A stretch of 64,000 nucleotides of DNA from Bifidobacteriaceae bacterium. Its GTDB lineage: Bacteria; Actinomycetota; Actinomycetes; Actinomycetales; WQXJ01. The DNA is taken from NCBI GenBank assembly GCA_031272885.1, contig JAISSX010000060.1, positions 1 to 64,000 of the forward strand. Direction: 5' to 3'. Positions 14,770-23,624 of the stretch are shown here, one piece after another. Both the position numbers and the translations under genes were made by a program. The notes beneath the pieces were generated by a model, which was not told where the DNA came from, ran no database searches, and saw only the letters and a list, made by a program, of their open reading frames with translations. Position 1 is the stretch's first letter, and each line of letters opens with the position of its first letter.

Positions 14770-17700
14770 GCCGTCACCGCCTCTCCCCCGGGCTGGGCTG
14801 GGCAGGCCGGTACCAGCTGGCAGGTGCGGCACCATGTGCCCGGACAGGCCTGAAACCGAGCCGCCGCGGCCCGGTCCCGGCATTGGGCCAGCATCTCGTC
14901 AACCCAGGCCGGGTCTTCGGCCTGGTCCAGGGGTGGCTGATGGCGCTCAGTGGCTTTGCCAGAATCATTGGCCAAGTAGACCAGCGTGGCACCCGCCGCC
15001 TTGGACACGCCCGGCACCGCCCCGGCCTCGATGGCCGCCTGGTAGATGCCCAACTGGGGATTGACCCGGGCCTGGGCCATGGTGTTGATGGCGGAGCCGG
15101 TCTTGAAATCGACCACCCGGGCGGCCGGTTGGCCGTCCACCTGGCCGGCCTCTTCCAGCCGGTCGATGACCCCCCTCACCACCACGCCATCGGCCTCATA
15201 TTCGAAGCGCAACTCGGTGGCTAACGCCGCCGGATCGGCCTGCAGGTAGAGGCCCAGGCGACGTGCCATGTCCATTGCCCCCTGATACAACAGGCGATTG
15301 GAGTAGGTGTCAGGCAAGCCCAGCTCGGCCCAGCGTTCGGCTAGGTGGGCCTGCATTTCCTCCGGGCCGGCCTGCGGAAACTGCTCGGCCAAAGCATGGA
15401 CCAGGCTACCCAGGTTGGCCTTCACGCCAGCCTCGCCGCGGCCGCCCGCCCTCTCCAACAACCAGCGCAGGGGGCATTGGACCAGGGCTTCCACCCTGGA
15501 TGGGCTGAGGCGCAATTCTTCTTCTTCACCGGCCAGCGGCCGGTCAGTTGAGGGCGGCAGTGTGCCCGCCCAGTCCTCTGGGTGGGCCCCAGGCACGCCC
15601 ACGGCGGCCAGGACGGCCAACACCTGGGCGGCACCGTCACCCGCCGCCTGCTCCACCAGGCCACGGCGCGTCTGCGCCACCAGGCCACGCAGGTCGTGTG
15701 GCAACTCCTGGCCCGGACGCGGCCACGCGCCATCGGGCACAACGCATCCTGGGTCGATCAGTTCCACCAACTGGGACGGCCGGGTATCGGCATTCTCAAC
15801 CGCCGTCACCAGCAGTTGCCGTTTGGCCCGGGAGACGGCCAACGCGGCCAGCCGCAACTCGTCATCGAGCACCGCGCGGCGGCGCTCCGCATAGTCCCCG
15901 GCCCCCGGCTTGCCGTCCACCAGGTCCGCCAACTCGCCCGCGCCCATCAGCGTGTCCCGCAGCCGCAGGTTGGGCCACACGTCTTCCTGTAGGCCGGCCA
16001 GGGCCACCAGGTCCCACTCGCGCCCAGCCGCCGCCGTCACGGTGCTGACCACCACCCGGCCGTCCTGTGGCGCGTGCTTGGCCACGGTGTCCGCCGGCAC
16101 CTGTTGGGCCGCCAGGTAGTCCGCGAAACCGCGGGCCCCGGCCCCGGCCCGGCGGGCGTCAAACCGCTCTGCCGCCGCGAACAGGGCCAACACCGCGTCC
16201 AAGTCAGCATCAGCCGCTTCGCCCGCCGGGCCGCCCGCCAAGGCCGCCTCGCGCCACGGCCCGGCCAGCCCAGCGCCGTCCCACAAGGCCCACAAGACCT
16301 GACCGGCTGTGGCCCCGGCCGGGCGGGCCGCGGCCTCGCGCCCGGCCGCCAACACCGCCGCCAGCCGCCGCGCCTTGGCGCCTACCTCGCCCGGCACCAT
16401 CCCCAGTTCCACCTCGCCTCGCAGGGCCGCTGCCACCAGTTCATCCGATGGCCGGTTGCCACCGGCTTCCACTTCGGCCGCTTTGAGGTGACGCCGCAGC
16501 GCCCTGACCTGCACCGCGTCCAGGCCACCCAGAGGCGAGGCCGCCAGCGCCAGCGCCGCCGCGCCGTCCAGCTTCTCTGGCTCCACGCACGCACCCAGCG
16601 CCGCCAGCAGGGCGGCCACCACCGGCTGGTCGGTGCTCAACACCTCCGAGCCCGGCACGTAGACAGGCACGCCTGCCCCCGCCAGGGCCGCCCGCAGCAC
16701 CACCACCTGGCCGGCCGTACGCGTCAACACCGCCATCTCATCCCACGGCACACCGTCCCGCAGGTGCGCCACCCGCAGGTGCCGGGCCAAAGCCGTGGCG
16801 GCCTCGGCTTCCGAGCCGGCTACCAGGGAACGCAGGGGCGGCACCGACTCTGGGGCCTTCTGAGCTGCAGCCGCCGGCCGCGCCCCGCGCGCCTTCGAAC
16901 CCAACAGACCGGGCCGGATGGCGCCACACACCCGGGCGGTGGCCTCAAACAGGGCGGGCGCCTGGCGCCAGGCGGTGCCCAATACGGCCAGTTGAGCCCC
17001 CATGCCCTGCGGCGGCGGCGCCATGGCCTCACCCAACAGACGCGGCAGGGCGCCCCGGAAGCCCTGCACAGCAATGTCCGGACAACCCAGCACCACCACC
17101 TGGCTGCCGGCCGCCTCAAGTTCGCCCAACAAGGCCCAAAGGGCCAGCGAGGCCTCTTGGAAATCATCCACCAGCACCAGGTCGAAGCGCGGCCGTTCTG
17201 CCAGTTCAAGGACCACTTCACGGTCACCCAACCAGACCGGTTCATCCCAGGCCGCCAACTGGTTGGCCGCCTGCGCCACCATGGCTGACTCGTCCAACGC
17301 CAGGCCCACATCACCGCCGCCGCGCAGCGCCCAACCCTCCAGGTAGGCGTCGTAGAACTGGGCCGCCGCCACCCACTCGGGCCGTCCCTGGCGCCGGCCA
17401 AGCTCCGCCAGGTCAGGCGGCGTCAGGCCGCGCTGAGCCGCCCGCACCAACAGGTCACGCAGTTCGTTGCGGAAGGCCTTGATGCGGCGGGCCGCGGGCG
17501 GCACCGAATCCGGCCAGGCGATGGCGCGGCCCTCCCCTTCCGCCTGTGCGGCCAGCATCGAAGCAATGGCGGCGTCTTGTTCGGCCCCGCTGATCATCTG
17601 GGGCTGGTAGCGGGCCGCCGCGGCCTCTTCACCCGGCCCGGCCGCCGCCGCCAACCGATCGGCCCGCTGCTTCAACAGGGCCATGGCGAAGGCGCTGGGC

Positions 17701-17996
17701 GTCATGGCCGCCCGGCCCTGCACCGTCAGCCCGGCCTGGCGCACAATGCGGGCATTCAGGGCCGTGGCGGTGGCCCGCGTGGGTGACAACACAATGGCTC
17801 GCCGCCCGGACCGCAGGGCGGCCACCGCGGCCGTCAGCGCCACCAGGGTCTTGCCCGTGCCGGGGGCCCCAGCCACCGCTACTGGACCACCCTGGGCGAT
17901 CAGTTCTACGGCGGCCGCCTGGGCGGCATCGGGCACCGGCAGGGGAGGCTCCACCCGGGGTGGCGCCAACACGACTTGGGGCAGCGAAAGTGTCAC
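14766..17996 (-). CDS. adnA: AdnA-type subunit of the AdnAB helicase-nuclease
   Basis: 1,076 residues. Walker A reads AGAPGTGKTLVALTAA, motif II LVDDFQEASLALWAL (Asp-Asp-Phe-Gln instead of Asp-Glu-x-Gln), and a late motif VSTVTAAAGREWDLVALAGL. The C-terminal nuclease has VVRGVIDRLEEAG, then VVDFKTG. Four cysteines (VQCPLRWLLERA, and the trio in CPGTWCRTCQLVPAC) match the iron-sulfur cluster pattern of RecB-family nucleases. Weakened ATPase motifs agree with AdnA being the secondary motor. GTG 17996 sits 5 bp after GGGATGG; the frame is open to 18143, but those residues are not conserved. First gene of the adnA-adnB operon, divergent from DUF3107. Confidence 0.9.
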   Translation of the reverse strand: MTLSLPQVVLAPPRVEPPLPVPDAAQAAAVELIAQGGPVAVAGAPGTGKTLVALTAAVAALRSGRRAIVLSPTRATATALNARIVRQAGLTVQGRAAMTPSAFAMALLKQRADRLAAAAGPGEEAAAARYQPQMISGAEQDAAIASMLAAQAEGEGRAIAWPDSVPPAARRIKAFRNELRDLLVRAAQRGLTPPDLAELGRRQGRPEWVAAAQFYDAYLEGWALRGGGDVGLALDESAMVAQAANQLAAWDEPVWLGDREVVLELAERPRFDLVLVDDFQEASLALWALLGELEAAGSQVVVLGCPDIAVQGFRGALPRLLGEAMAPPPQGMGAQLAVLGTAWRQAPALFEATARVCGAIRPGLLGSKARGARPAAAAQKAPESVPPLRSLVAGSEAEAATALARHLRVAHLRDGVPWDEMAVLTRTAGQVVVLRAALAGAGVPVYVPGSEVLSTDQPVVAALLAALGACVEPEKLDGAAALALAASPLGGLDAVQVRALRRHLKAAEVEAGGNRPSDELVAAALRGEVELGMVPGEVGAKARRLAAVLAAGREAAARPAGATAGQVLWALWDGAGLAGPWREAALAGGPAGEAADADLDAVLALFAAAERFDARRAGAGARGFADYLAAQQVPADTVAKHAPQDGRVVVSTVTAAAGREWDLVALAGLQEDVWPNLRLRDTLMGAGELADLVDGKPGAGDYAERRRAVLDDELRLAALAVSRAKRQLLVTAVENADTRPSQLVELIDPGCVVPDGAWPRPGQELPHDLRGLVAQTRRGLVEQAAGDGAAQVLAVLAAVGVPGAHPEDWAGTLPPSTDRPLAGEEEELRLSPSRVEALVQCPLRWLLERAGGRGEAGVKANLGSLVHALAEQFPQAGPEEMQAHLAERWAELGLPDTYSNRLLYQGAMDMARRLGLYLQADPAALATELRFEYEADGVVVRGVIDRLEEAGQVDGQPAARVVDFKTGSAINTMAQARVNPQLGIYQAAIEAGAVPGVSKAAGATLVYLANDSGKATERHQPPLDQAEDPAWVDEMLAQCRDRAAAARFQACPGTWCRTCQLVPACPAQPGGEAVTA

Positions 17997-18134
17997 AAGA
18001 CCATCCCAGCACAGACCACCGACATTCTTACGACCCCGGCCGTCGCTACCTGTGTCGCACATGGTGCTACGTTGCTCGGTGGCAGGTTGTCCAGGTCTAA
18101 CGGCCGGCTGGCCGACCGGGCGGCGGTGGCCCAC

Positions 18135-18148
18135 TAGGATCACTGTCC
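18135..18148 (+). promoter_or_regulatory. -10 hexamer of a probable leaderless promoter (DUF3107 gene)
   Basis: TAGGAT (18135-18140) is eight bases before the ATG at 18149, with no ribosome binding site between. Confidence 0.4.
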
Positions 18149-18373
18149 ATGGAAATCACCATCGGCGTGCGGCAGGCGCCCCGCGAGATCACGTTCAGTT
18201 CCGACCAGGACACCGAAGCGATCAAGAAGGCCGTGGCCAAGGCCTTCGACGGCAAAGAGACCGTGCTGGAACTGGCCGACCGGCTGGGCCGCACGTTCCT
18301 GGTGCCCACGGCCGGCATCGCCTACGTCGAGATCGGCAGCCCCGACAAGCCCAAGGTGGGCTTCCAGGCCTAG
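18149..18373 (+). CDS. DUF3107 protein
   Basis: 74 residues of a well-conserved actinobacterial family (TB9.4 in M. tuberculosis, from memory). The sequence is one beta-alpha-beta-type domain: MEITIGVRQAPREITFSS, then LELADRLGRTFLVPT and the aromatic IAYVEIG, ending at KVGFQA. No catalytic or metal residues stand out and the function is unknown. It lies between adnA (divergent) and a DEAD-box helicase (same strand, 215 bp downstream), the neighbourhood I recall from mycobacteria. That gap contains tandem repeats, so cotranscription with the helicase is uncertain. Confidence 0.9.
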   Translation: MEITIGVRQAPREITFSSDQDTEAIKKAVAKAFDGKETVLELADRLGRTFLVPTAGIAYVEIGSPDKPKVGFQA

Positions 18374-18402
18374 TCGGAGCCCCACCAGCCAGGCTCTCTA
18401 AC

Positions 18403-18471
18403 TGACCGGTTCAGATTCCCACAAATGACCGGTTGAAATCTCCACAAATGGCCGGTTCGAGGAACAGTGAA
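18403..18471. repeat. three tandem 23-bp repeats, possible IS21-type end remnant
   Basis: Units at 18403-18425, 18426-18448 and 18449-18471 share TGACCGGTT or TGGCCGGTT; the first two also share the (C/T)CCACAAA end, while the third diverges after CCGGTT. Multiple direct repeats of about 20 bp are typical of IS21-family termini, and CCACAAATGACCGGTT reads like one from memory, but no istA/istB is present. A cluster of regulator sites ahead of the helicase gene is the alternative. The remainder of 18374-18588 contains only the helicase upstream region. Confidence 0.5.
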
Positions 18472-18588
18472 CCTGTGGAGACTGCCTACCGGCCCAGGGT
18501 CTTCACGCGTTCCACACACTGGTGGGTTACACTGCCAGAGAAGTAACCACGGCTGACCGTGCGCAAGAAGACTCTTTGACGTGACATT

Positions 18589-20196
18589 GTGCGTTCGGCT
18601 GCCGGCGCTCCGGCCCCTACCGGCAGCGCTTCCGTCAAAGAAGAGAAAAGCGAGAACTTCTTGCCTGCCCTGAACCATGACGGCGAACCGACGTTCGCCG
18701 ATTTCGGCGTGGACCCACGCATCGTGGAGGCCCTGACCTCCGTTGGCATTACCCACCCGTTCCCCATCCAGGCGCTCACCCTGCCGGTGGCACTGCAGGG
18801 GCACGACATCATCGGCCAAGCCAAGACCGGCACCGGTAAAACCCTTGGCTTCGGCATCCCCCTGCTGCAGAAGGTCATCTCCCCCGGCGAGCCCGGCTAC
18901 GAGGACCTTGAGGCGCCCGGCAAGCCGCAGGCGGTCGTCATTCTGCCCACCCGCGAACTGGCCGTCCAGGTGGCCACCGATCTGGGGGTGGCGGCCAAGA
19001 ACCGGACCGTCCGGATTCTGCAGGTCTACGGCGGCCGCGCCTACGAACCGCAGGTCGACGCCCTCAAGCAGGGCGTGGACGTGGTGGTGGGCACCCCCGG
19101 CCGCATGGTTGACCTGTTGAACCAGCGCCACCTGACACTGGCCCACGCCCGCACTGTAGTGCTGGACGAGGCCGACGAAATGCTTGACCTAGGCTTCCTG
19201 CCTGACGTAGAGAAACTGCTGGCGGCCACACCGGCCGGGCGCCACACCATGCTGTTCTCGGCCACCATGCCGGGCGCCGTCGTGGCGATGGCCCGCCGCT
19301 ACATGACCCAGGCCACCCACATCCGGGCCCAGGACCCGGAAGACCAGGGCGCCACCGTGGCCAACATCAAACAGGTGGTGTACCGGGTCCATTCGCTCAA
19401 CAAGATCGAGGTGTTGGCCCGCATCCTGCAGGCCAAGGACCGCGGCCGCACCATCATTTTCGCCCGCACCAAGCGGACCGCCGCCAAGGTGGCGGATGAG
19501 CTGACCGACCGTGGTTTCGCCGCCGCCGCCATCCACGGCGACCTGGGCCAGGGCGCCCGCGAACAGGCCATGCGGGCCTTCCGTAAGGGCAAGGTGGACG
19601 TCCTGGTGGCGACGGACGTGGCGGCCCGCGGCATCGACGTCGATGACGTCACGCACGTCATCAACTACCAGTGCCCAGAGGACGAGAAGATCTACCTACA
19701 CCGCACCGGCCGCACCGGCCGGGCCGGCCACAAGGGCACCGCCGTCACCTTCGTGGACTGGGACGATGTGCCGCGTTGGGGCCTGATCGACAAGGCCCTG
19801 GACATCGGCTACCCCGAACCGGTCGAGACCTACCACACCTCCCCCCACCTGTTCACCGACCTGGACATCCCAGAGGGCGTGACGGGCGTGCTGCCGCGGG
19901 CCAAGCGCACCTTGGCCGGCCTGGACGCCGAAGAGGTGGAAGACCTGGGCGAGACCGGCAAGCGCACCCGCGGTGGCAGCGGGCAGCGCGGCGGCGGGCA
20001 TGGTGGTGGCCGCGGCGGCCGGGTTGGTTCACGTTCGGGCGGTACCCGTCTGGACGGCCGGTCGAAGGCACAGGCCCGGGCGGAAGGCGCGGTGCCCGAT
20101 GGCGCCCCCTCGGCTAAGTCCGACGGCGCCCCCCAGCGTAGGAAGCGCCGTCGCACCCATCGCTCGCACCAGGCACCCGCCGAGGTCGCAGCTTAA
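18589..20196 (+). CDS. DEAD-box RNA helicase (RhlE-like)
   Basis: 535 residues. All core motifs are present: Q-motif FADFGVDPRIVEAL with HPFPIQ, motif I AKTGTGKT, PTRELA, TPGRM, motif II DEAD, SAT in the linker motif, IIFARTKRTA, ATDVAARGIDV and HRTGRTGR. The core ends near residue 440 and is followed by a Gly/Arg-rich and basic tail (RGGGHGGGRGGR, RKRRRTHRSH) that should bind RNA non-specifically. The likely role is RNA remodelling in ribosome assembly or decay. GTG 18589 is the first in-frame start after the upstream repeats; the first 30 residues are not conserved, so a start slightly downstream is possible. It converges on hutH. Confidence 0.9.
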   Translation: MRSAAGAPAPTGSASVKEEKSENFLPALNHDGEPTFADFGVDPRIVEALTSVGITHPFPIQALTLPVALQGHDIIGQAKTGTGKTLGFGIPLLQKVISPGEPGYEDLEAPGKPQAVVILPTRELAVQVATDLGVAAKNRTVRILQVYGGRAYEPQVDALKQGVDVVVGTPGRMVDLLNQRHLTLAHARTVVLDEADEMLDLGFLPDVEKLLAATPAGRHTMLFSATMPGAVVAMARRYMTQATHIRAQDPEDQGATVANIKQVVYRVHSLNKIEVLARILQAKDRGRTIIFARTKRTAAKVADELTDRGFAAAAIHGDLGQGAREQAMRAFRKGKVDVLVATDVAARGIDVDDVTHVINYQCPEDEKIYLHRTGRTGRAGHKGTAVTFVDWDDVPRWGLIDKALDIGYPEPVETYHTSPHLFTDLDIPEGVTGVLPRAKRTLAGLDAEEVEDLGETGKRTRGGSGQRGGGHGGGRGGRVGSRSGGTRLDGRSKAQARAEGAVPDGAPSAKSDGAPQRRKRRRTHRSHQAPAEVAA

Positions 20197-20204
20197 GAAG
20201 TGGC

Positions 20205-21788
20205 TCAGGCCAGCGGCCCGGTGACCGCCTGGGCGGCGGCCAGAATCCGGCCGCCGGCCACGGCCGCAGCAGCGGCCTCGAGTTGGGGCGACAGCCACTG
20301 ATCCGGGCCCGGCCCGGGCGCGAAGGCCCGCACGGCATCGTGCACCGCGGCCGTGGCGGGAGCAGGGGCAAGCGGCGAACGCAGGTCTTGGGCCCGGGCG
20401 CCGGCCAGCACCTCGATGCCCAGTACCCGGCCCAGCGCGTCCACTGCCCGGCGCAGTTTACGCGCCCCGGCCCAGCCCATCGAGACGTGGTCTTCCTGCA
20501 TGGCGGAGGACGGGATCGAATCGACCGAGGCCGGCACCGCCAGGCGCTTCATCTCGGAGACCGCCCCGGCGGCGGTGTATTGGGCAATCATCAGACCAGA
20601 GTCAACCCCTGGCTGGTCGGCCAAGAACGGATGCAGGCCACCGTTGCGGGCCGGGTCCATGAACCGGTCCAGCCGGCGTTCCGAGATCGAGGCCAGGTCC
20701 GCCACCACGATGGCCAGGAAGTCCAACACATAGGCCACGGGGGCGCCGTGGAAGTTACCGTTCGATTCGACCCGGCCATCCGGCGTGATGACCGGGTTGT
20801 CGATCACCGAGGCCAACTCGCGCTGCGCCACCGCCTTGACGTGGGCCACCGTGTCCCGGGCGGCGCCGTGCACCTGCGGTGTGCAGCGCAGCGAATAGGC
20901 GTCCTGGACCCTGGTGCAGGCGTGGGGGTCGCGGTGGGAGGCCATGATGCCGCTGCCGGCCAGCAGTTTGACCAGGTTGGCGGCCGAAGCAGCCTGGCCG
21001 GGATGGGGCCGCATGGCCTGCAGATCGGCCGCGAAGGCGGCGTCGGTACCAAGGAGGCTCTCGACGGACAGGGCGGCCGCGACATCGGCGGTAGGCAGTA
21101 GAACAGCCAAGTCCGCCAGCGCCAGGCAGAGCTGCCCCAACATGCCGTCCGTGCCGTTGATCAGGGCCAAGCCCTCTTTTTCGACCAGTTCCACCGGGGT
21201 CAGGCCGGCCAGTTTGAGGGCCTCGCCGGCGGGCAGGAGGCACCCGGCTGCGTCCCGCACCTGGCCCTCGCCCATCAGGGCCAATGCGCAGTGGGCCAGC
21301 GGCGCCAGGTCGCCCGAGCAGCCCAGCGAACCGTATTCCTGCACCACCGGTGTCAGGCCGGCGTTGAGCAGGGCGGCGTAGGCCTGGGCGGTGCCGGGGC
21401 GGACGCCGGTTTGGCCGCTGGCCAGGTTGCGCAGGCGCAGGGTCATCAGGGCGCGCACCACTTCGCGTTCCACTTCGGGGCCACTGCCGGCGGCGTGTGA
21501 GCGCACCAGCGAGCGCTGCAGTTGGGCCCGCCATTCGGATGGAATGTGCTTGGTGGCCAGGGCGCCGAAGCCGGTCGAGATGCCGTAGTGGGGCTCCGGG
21601 TCGCCCGCCAGGCCGGCGATGGTGGCGGCCCCCTGGGCGATGGCGGCCAGGGCGTCATCGGCCAGCCGGACCGGCGCGTTGTGGCGGGCCACGGCCACCA
21701 CCTGGTCGATGGTGAGCGGCTCCAGGCCGATGGTCACCTCGCCGCCAGGTGGAACCGGTTGCGCGCTAGATGAAAAAGTCTGGGTCAC
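20205..21788 (-). CDS. hutH: histidine ammonia-lyase
   Basis: 527 residues, the usual size. It converts L-histidine to trans-urocanate and ammonia, the first step of histidine use. The electrophilic MIO cofactor forms from a tripeptide in GSLGCSGDLAPLAH: here Cys157-Ser158-Gly159 instead of the commoner Ala-Ser-Gly, a substitution the PROSITE PAL/HAL pattern allows. Other landmarks are HYGISTGFGALA (catalytic Tyr loop), NGTDGMLG, QDAYSLRCTPQVHGA and the ESNGNFHGAPVAY region. No hutU, hutI or transport gene is near, so it may act alone or supply urocanate elsewhere. GTG 21788 is the start, with AAGGTGG about 12 bases upstream. Confidence 0.92.
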   Translation of the reverse strand: MTQTFSSSAQPVPPGGEVTIGLEPLTIDQVVAVARHNAPVRLADDALAAIAQGAATIAGLAGDPEPHYGISTGFGALATKHIPSEWRAQLQRSLVRSHAAGSGPEVEREVVRALMTLRLRNLASGQTGVRPGTAQAYAALLNAGLTPVVQEYGSLGCSGDLAPLAHCALALMGEGQVRDAAGCLLPAGEALKLAGLTPVELVEKEGLALINGTDGMLGQLCLALADLAVLLPTADVAAALSVESLLGTDAAFAADLQAMRPHPGQAASAANLVKLLAGSGIMASHRDPHACTRVQDAYSLRCTPQVHGAARDTVAHVKAVAQRELASVIDNPVITPDGRVESNGNFHGAPVAYVLDFLAIVVADLASISERRLDRFMDPARNGGLHPFLADQPGVDSGLMIAQYTAAGAVSEMKRLAVPASVDSIPSSAMQEDHVSMGWAGARKLRRAVDALGRVLGIEVLAGARAQDLRSPLAPAPATAAVHDAVRAFAPGPGPDQWLSPQLEAAAAAVAGGRILAAAQAVTGPLA

Positions 21789-21811
21789 CGGACCATTGCA
21801 CCACCTTCACG

Positions 21812-22072
21812 TTAACAGCCGTTTTCGCGTGCGGCCGGTGCTGGCCCGAAGGCCGTTCCGGTGACAAAGGCGCGCGCCGGCACGGCCCAAATGTCGTCAT
21901 CGACCTGGAACACCTGGCCGCCACGATAGACCACAAAGCCGCGGTGCAGGCCGCGCGCCCGCCGCAGCGCCCGCAACGCCACTAGGTCATCTCGGCCAAC
22001 GCTGGTGGTCACCTTGACCTCCACCCCCACCAGGCGGTCACGCCCGTCCTTCAGCACCAAGTCGACTTCCAC
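21812..22072 (-). pseudogene. C-terminal fragment of a DUF4143 AAA-type ATPase
   Basis: 86 residues. The segment MEVDLVLKDGRDRLVGVEVK, the DDLVALRALRRARG helix and VVYRGGQVFQVDDDIWAVPA correspond to the nuclease-like DUF4143 end of the ATP-binding proteins that usually have about 400 residues. The P-loop ATPase part is missing and no continuation is seen upstream, where an operator region for the next gene begins. It is probably a decayed remnant rather than a working protein. Confidence 0.65.
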
Positions 22073-22148
22073 CGGGCGGCATCGGGCACTTGTGGTTGGG
22101 CGATCCCGGCCGTTGACCGCTGGGTGACGGGACTTGCGGAAGTGGTCA

Positions 22149-22191
22149 AGTCGATGTAGTGTTCTGATGTATCGAGTCGATACATCGACTC
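22149..22191. promoter_or_regulatory. overlapping palindromic operator upstream of a small membrane protein gene
   Basis: GATGTATCGA / TCGATACATC (22166-22186, one-base centre) is a perfect inverted repeat. GAGTCGAT / ATCGACTC (22174-22191) overlaps it. AGTCGATGTA (22149-22158) is a further half-site inverted to TACATCGACT (22181-22190). The array ends 25 bp before the start codon at 22217, and a -10-like TAGTGT lies inside it. PadR- or TetR-type repression is plausible. No regulator gene is adjacent. Confidence 0.6.
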
Positions 22192-22216
22192 CTAACAGTC
22201 CCGGAGGAGAGTCCCC

Positions 22217-22627
22217 ATGACCCCCGAGCCTTACCTGCAGTCCTCGCCTGGCGCCGAGGCCGGCGCTACCGTCGACGCCGCCCAGACCCAGGCCGAAGCA
22301 GAGTTCATCCCCACCCCTGAGCGCCGGCGCAACATCTTTGTGTGGTTGGCCACTGTCACTGCCTTCCTGGGCTTAGTCGGCGGCCTCACGACCTGGCCGG
22401 CCTACTGGATCGCCATGTGGCCGCCGGCCGAGCCCCTCGCTGGCTTCGCCATCTTCCTTGGCGTGCTCGGCACCTGCATCCAGGCTGGAACCACCGTGAC
22501 GTTCAAAGCCAGCAAGCAGCCGCAGATCAAAGTCAGTTCCTATCTGGCCGTATACGGCCTAGGCGTGGCCATTTGGCTGACGGCGTTCATGATCGTGGTC
22601 ATCAAGTCGGGGCTAATGACGTTGTGA
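22217..22627 (+). CDS. small membrane protein of unknown function
   Basis: 136 residues. A hydrophilic N-terminal 45 residues is followed by three membrane segments (about 47-70, 78-100 and 110-134). I recognise no family. ATG 22217 has an excellent ribosome site (GGAGGAGAG at 22202-22210). It is a single gene, with overlapping palindromes upstream and two strong hairpins downstream, so it looks like a tightly regulated monocistronic unit. Neighbours on both sides are decaying fragments. It could be a target of a distant repressor that responds to membrane stress or drugs, but that is only inference from the operator. Confidence 0.7.
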   Translation: MTPEPYLQSSPGAEAGATVDAAQTQAEAEFIPTPERRRNIFVWLATVTAFLGLVGGLTTWPAYWIAMWPPAEPLAGFAIFLGVLGTCIQAGTTVTFKASKQPQIKVSSYLAVYGLGVAIWLTAFMIVVIKSGLMTL

Positions 22628-22672
22628 GCCGGGATCTACCACTCCGCCCCGGCCCAGTCACCCGAGGCTGCC

Positions 22673-22719
22673 GATGCCGCGTGGTCACCGTCCCCTCCAA
22701 GAACTGACCACGCGGCATC
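22673..22719. terminator. 15-bp perfect hairpin between convergent genes
   Basis: GATGCCGCGTGGTCA (22673-22687) pairs with TGACCACGCGGCATC (22705-22719) across 17 nt. It follows the membrane protein gene by 45 bp. No T-tract follows. Confidence 0.55.
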
Positions 22720-22729
22720 AGCTGCCGTG

Positions 22730-22762
22730 GTGCGCCGGCGCTCCCCACTAACGCCGGCGCAC
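22730..22762. terminator. second, 11-bp perfect hairpin
   Basis: GTGCGCCGGCG (22730-22740) pairs with CGCCGGCGCAC (22752-22762), followed on + by GCTTTCCTC. It ends 7 bp before the MMPL fragment stop and could end transcripts from either side. Confidence 0.55.
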
Positions 22763-22769
22763 GCTTTCC

Positions 22770-23624
22770 TCACCGAGCGGCGCCAACCGGCTCCGGGCTG
22801 GGCAGATCCAGGTCCGCCCACTCCTGGTCCCCTGCCGCCACCTGGGCTGCCAGGATTGGATGAGTTCGTTCCAGCTTGGCTCCCTCAACGTCGACCGACG
22901 GCAACAGCCGGTCGAGCCAGCGCGGCAACCACCAGGCCGCCGGACCCAGCAGGTGCATCACCGCCGGGATCAGCAGCAACCGCACCACAAAGGCATCGGC
23001 CAGCACGCCGAAGGCGAGGGCGAACCCAATCGGTGTGACCATGGACATGTCAGAGAAGATGAAGCCCCCGAAGACCGACGCCATGATCAGCGCGGCCGCC
23101 GCCACCACCGGCCGGTCGGCATGCAGGCCGCGCTGTACAGCGAGGCGCGCATCAATGCCATGGACATACGCCTCCCGCATGCCCGAGGCGATGAACAACT
23201 GGTAATCCATCGCCAGGCCAAACAAGATGCCCACCATGATTGTGGGTAAGAGGCACAACACAGGGCCTGGATCATGCACGTTGAACAGGTCACCTAGCCA
23301 CCCCCACTGGAAGATGGCGGTCACACCACCAAATGCCGCCAGCAGGGACAGTAAGAAGCCAACCGTCGCAGTGACCGGCACCAGGAGTGAGCGGAACACG
23401 ATGATCAGGATGATCAATGACAGCCCAACCACCACGGTGAGATAGCGGGGCAAGGCGTCTGCCAGGGCCTCAGAGATGTCGATGTTGGCGCTGGCTAGGC
23501 CCGCCACACCAAGCCTGACGCCTGGCAGGCCAGTGCCGTCCGCCAGTTCGGCCGCGCCGGCCTCGGCGTGGCCGTTTGGCTGCTGGCCTGCATCATCGTG
23601 GTAATCGAGTGTTTCTAGCCGCAA
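22770..23624 (-). pseudogene. C-terminal part of an MMPL/RND-type transporter
   Basis: 284 residues, of which about 240 match the last six membrane segments of MMPL-family exporters: ANIDISEALADALPRYLTVV, a string of hydrophobic segments, LFGLAMDYQLFIASGMREAY and PIGFALAFGVLADAFVVRLL. Intact MMPL proteins have twelve segments and about 700-1,000 residues. Here the N-terminal half is absent and the first codons overlap the end of the matrixin gene. The C-terminal cytosolic tail is intact. A half transporter could in principle dimerise, but loss of the upstream half with no own promoter suggests a pseudogene. Confidence 0.7.

Noticed and set aside
16074-17288. A 404-codon + strand open frame
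   Set aside because: It lies wholly opposite adnA, whose helicase and nuclease motifs are unambiguous, and has no recognisable motif.
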